6,254 nucleotides of DNA from Chloroflexota bacterium (GTDB lineage Bacteria > Chloroflexota > Dormibacteria > Aeolococcales > Aeolococcaceae). Within the stretch, counting starts at the first letter, position 1; each line of letters begins with the position of its first letter. The translations under genes and the position numbers were made by a program. Under the pieces are notes generated by a model. It was not told the origin of the DNA. It did no database searches and saw nothing but the letters and a program-made list of their open reading frames with translations. The stretch is taken from positions 1-6,254 of the forward strand of contig JAQBPI010000019.1 of NCBI GenBank assembly GCA_028287605.1, read 5' to 3'. Shown in pieces: positions 5,938 through 6,254 of this stretch.

Positions 5938-5991
5938 ACCTCGTCGCTGAGAGAGGGAAAGTGCCGCCTTCGGGTGGCACGCGACGGAGGT
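5938..5991. other. Candidate structured RNA: long bulged stem with UUCG tetraloop
   Basis: Nested complementary arms are visible: ACCT (5938-5941) with AGGT (5988-5991) across a bulged G; CGTCGC (5942-5947) with GCGACG (5981-5986); then a one-sided 13-base bulge (5948-5960, TGAGAGAGGGAAA) and GTGCCGCC (5961-5968) with GGTGGCAC (5973-5980, one G-U pair), closed by TTCG. On the plus strand this gives the very stable UUCG loop. On the minus strand the inner stem is followed by TTTCCCTCTCTC, which could act as a weak attenuator before the MoeZ-type gene. I do not recognise a known riboswitch class. Confidence 0.4.
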
Positions 5992-6070
5992 CCCGGCCGC
6001 GGCGCCCGCGCCGTCCTTTCTTTCCGCGCGTTCCCCTCCCGGTGGCCTGCTGGTCCGGTGGGCGCGCCGC

Positions 6071-6076
6071 TACCCT
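6071..6076 (+). promoter_or_regulatory. -10 box (TACCCT) of the Mur ligase, leaderless start
   Basis: TACCCT fits the TANNNT pattern used by actinobacterial-type promoters and ends 7 bases before GTG 6084, so transcription would start on or next to the start codon. No convincing -35 was found. The same geometry is seen before the genes starting at 479 and 4494, which supports it. Confidence 0.45.
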
Positions 6077-6083
6077 GCGCGGA

Positions 6084-6254
6084 GTGCTCACGCTGACCGC
6101 GCTCCTCACCGCCGCCGGACTGGAGGCGCCGCCCGGGCTCGCCGACCCGGTGATCGAGCGAGCCGTCTACGACTCCCGGAGGGCGGGCCCGGGGGCGCTC
6201 TTCGTGGCCGTCGGCGGCACCCGCACCGACGGCCACGCCCACGCCCTCGACGCG
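6084..6254 (+). CDS. murE: Mur ligase N-terminal part, probably UDP-N-acetylmuramoyl-tripeptide synthetase (cut by window edge)
   Basis: The first 57 codons are visible and the frame stays open to the right edge. The sequence begins with LTALLTAAGLEAP and then has VYDSRRAGPGALFVAVGG (28-45) and TDGHAHALDA, the conserved Mur ligase N-terminal domain that binds the UDP part of the substrate. In MurE this domain starts with an L-x-x-LL segment and has the yDSR-x-x-x-PG-x-LFVA-x-x-G-x-x-x-DGH pattern, as here. MurF shares much of it and is the main alternative. The enzyme adds the third amino acid (meso-diaminopimelate or lysine) to the cytosolic peptidoglycan precursor; the residues that decide which are outside the window. 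GTG 6084 is chosen because it begins at the family start and follows TACCCT at leaderless spacing. GTG 6042 is in frame but would add an unconserved CWSGGRAA-type segment. Confidence 0.8.
   Translation, partial: MLTLTALLTAAGLEAPPGLADPVIERAVYDSRRAGPGALFVAVGGTRTDGHAHALDA

Larger units (their letters stand above)
5754..6083. other. Divergent intergenic region between the MoeZ-type gene and the Mur ligase
   Basis: These 330 bases show no reading frame with recognisable protein character on either strand. They hold, from left to right, the GGTCAA elements (5784-5828), a stretch at 5829-5907 in which I see nothing firm, a 25-base hairpin (5908-5932), a larger bulged stem-loop (5938-5991), a pyrimidine-rich run (6011-6040) and the promoter of the Mur ligase. 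I found no tRNA signature. A small RNA gene on either strand is possible. Confidence 0.5.

Noticed and set aside
5947..5966. CTGAGAGA and GGGAAAGTGCC resemble fragments of a TPP riboswitch and of RNase P RNA
   Set aside because: Only short matches; the other conserved blocks of both RNAs are absent nearby.
5973..5995. GGTGGCACGCGA resembles the T-box signature GGTGGNACCGCG
   Set aside because: One C of the signature is missing, the bases are locked in a strong local hairpin, no stem I or specifier is visible and the downstream gene is a Mur ligase, not an aminoacyl-tRNA synthetase.
5769..6242. A 157-codon open frame on the minus strand across the intergenic region and Mur ligase start
   Set aside because: Its composition is Arg/Gly/Pro-rich without motif and it runs antisense into the conserved Mur ligase N-terminus.
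1..6254. CRISPR array, tRNA, insertion sequence or prophage attachment site
   Set aside because: No regularly spaced repeats, no cloverleaf or GTTCGANTC-type T arm, no transposase or integrase frame and no matching terminal repeats were seen.

Overview
The window is high-GC bacterial DNA. Hand counts of single 60-base lines give about 77-85% GC in the housekeeping genes and about 58-63% in the middle. A WXG/LXG-like secreted-protein gene, TANNNT -10 boxes placed right at start codons and GTG starts suggest Actinomycetota or a high-GC Chloroflexota/Dormibacterota-type lineage. The sequence alone cannot decide between them.

Left part (1-2577). A D-2-hydroxyacid dehydrogenase of the glyoxylate/hydroxypyruvate reductase type runs off the left edge on the minus strand. 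Divergent from it, only 38 bases away, is a DEAD-box RNA helicase with all core motifs. It overlaps the stop codon of a following alpha/beta hydrolase, which has a full catalytic triad but no ATG, GTG or TTG at its true N-terminus; a CTG overlapping the helicase stop is the best candidate.

Middle part (2620-4531, minus strand, lower GC). A compact unit starts from its own promoter (TTGACA, 17-base spacer, GAGAAT), which puts transcription start almost on the ATG. It encodes a 475-residue protein laid out like a polymorphic toxin: helical WXG/LXG-like N-terminus, glycine-rich hydrophobic middle, 29-residue repeat, compact basic/aromatic C-terminal domain. An 81-residue protein follows 3 bases later. 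A third small gene then carries a well-formed aromatic-rich motif but is separated from its start by a one-base frameshift. All three pieces lie in one reading frame, split by single stops. The order and composition suit a secreted effector with immunity-type partners, but no activity can be assigned from sequence.

Right part (4557-6254). An adenylyltransferase/sulfurtransferase of the MoeZ/MOCS3 type sits on the minus strand with its rhodanese domain at the N-terminus, the reverse of the usual order. Its upstream region has three GGTCAA elements, two forming a perfect palindrome. A gene-free stretch of about 330 bases follows, with two strong stem-loop structures, one with a UUCG tetraloop. 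The window ends in the first 57 codons of a Mur ligase, most likely murE, on the plus strand with a leaderless-looking promoter.

The housekeeping genes do not form one pathway. The coherent functional unit is the middle cassette, which looks inserted between the hydrolase and the MoeZ-type gene.
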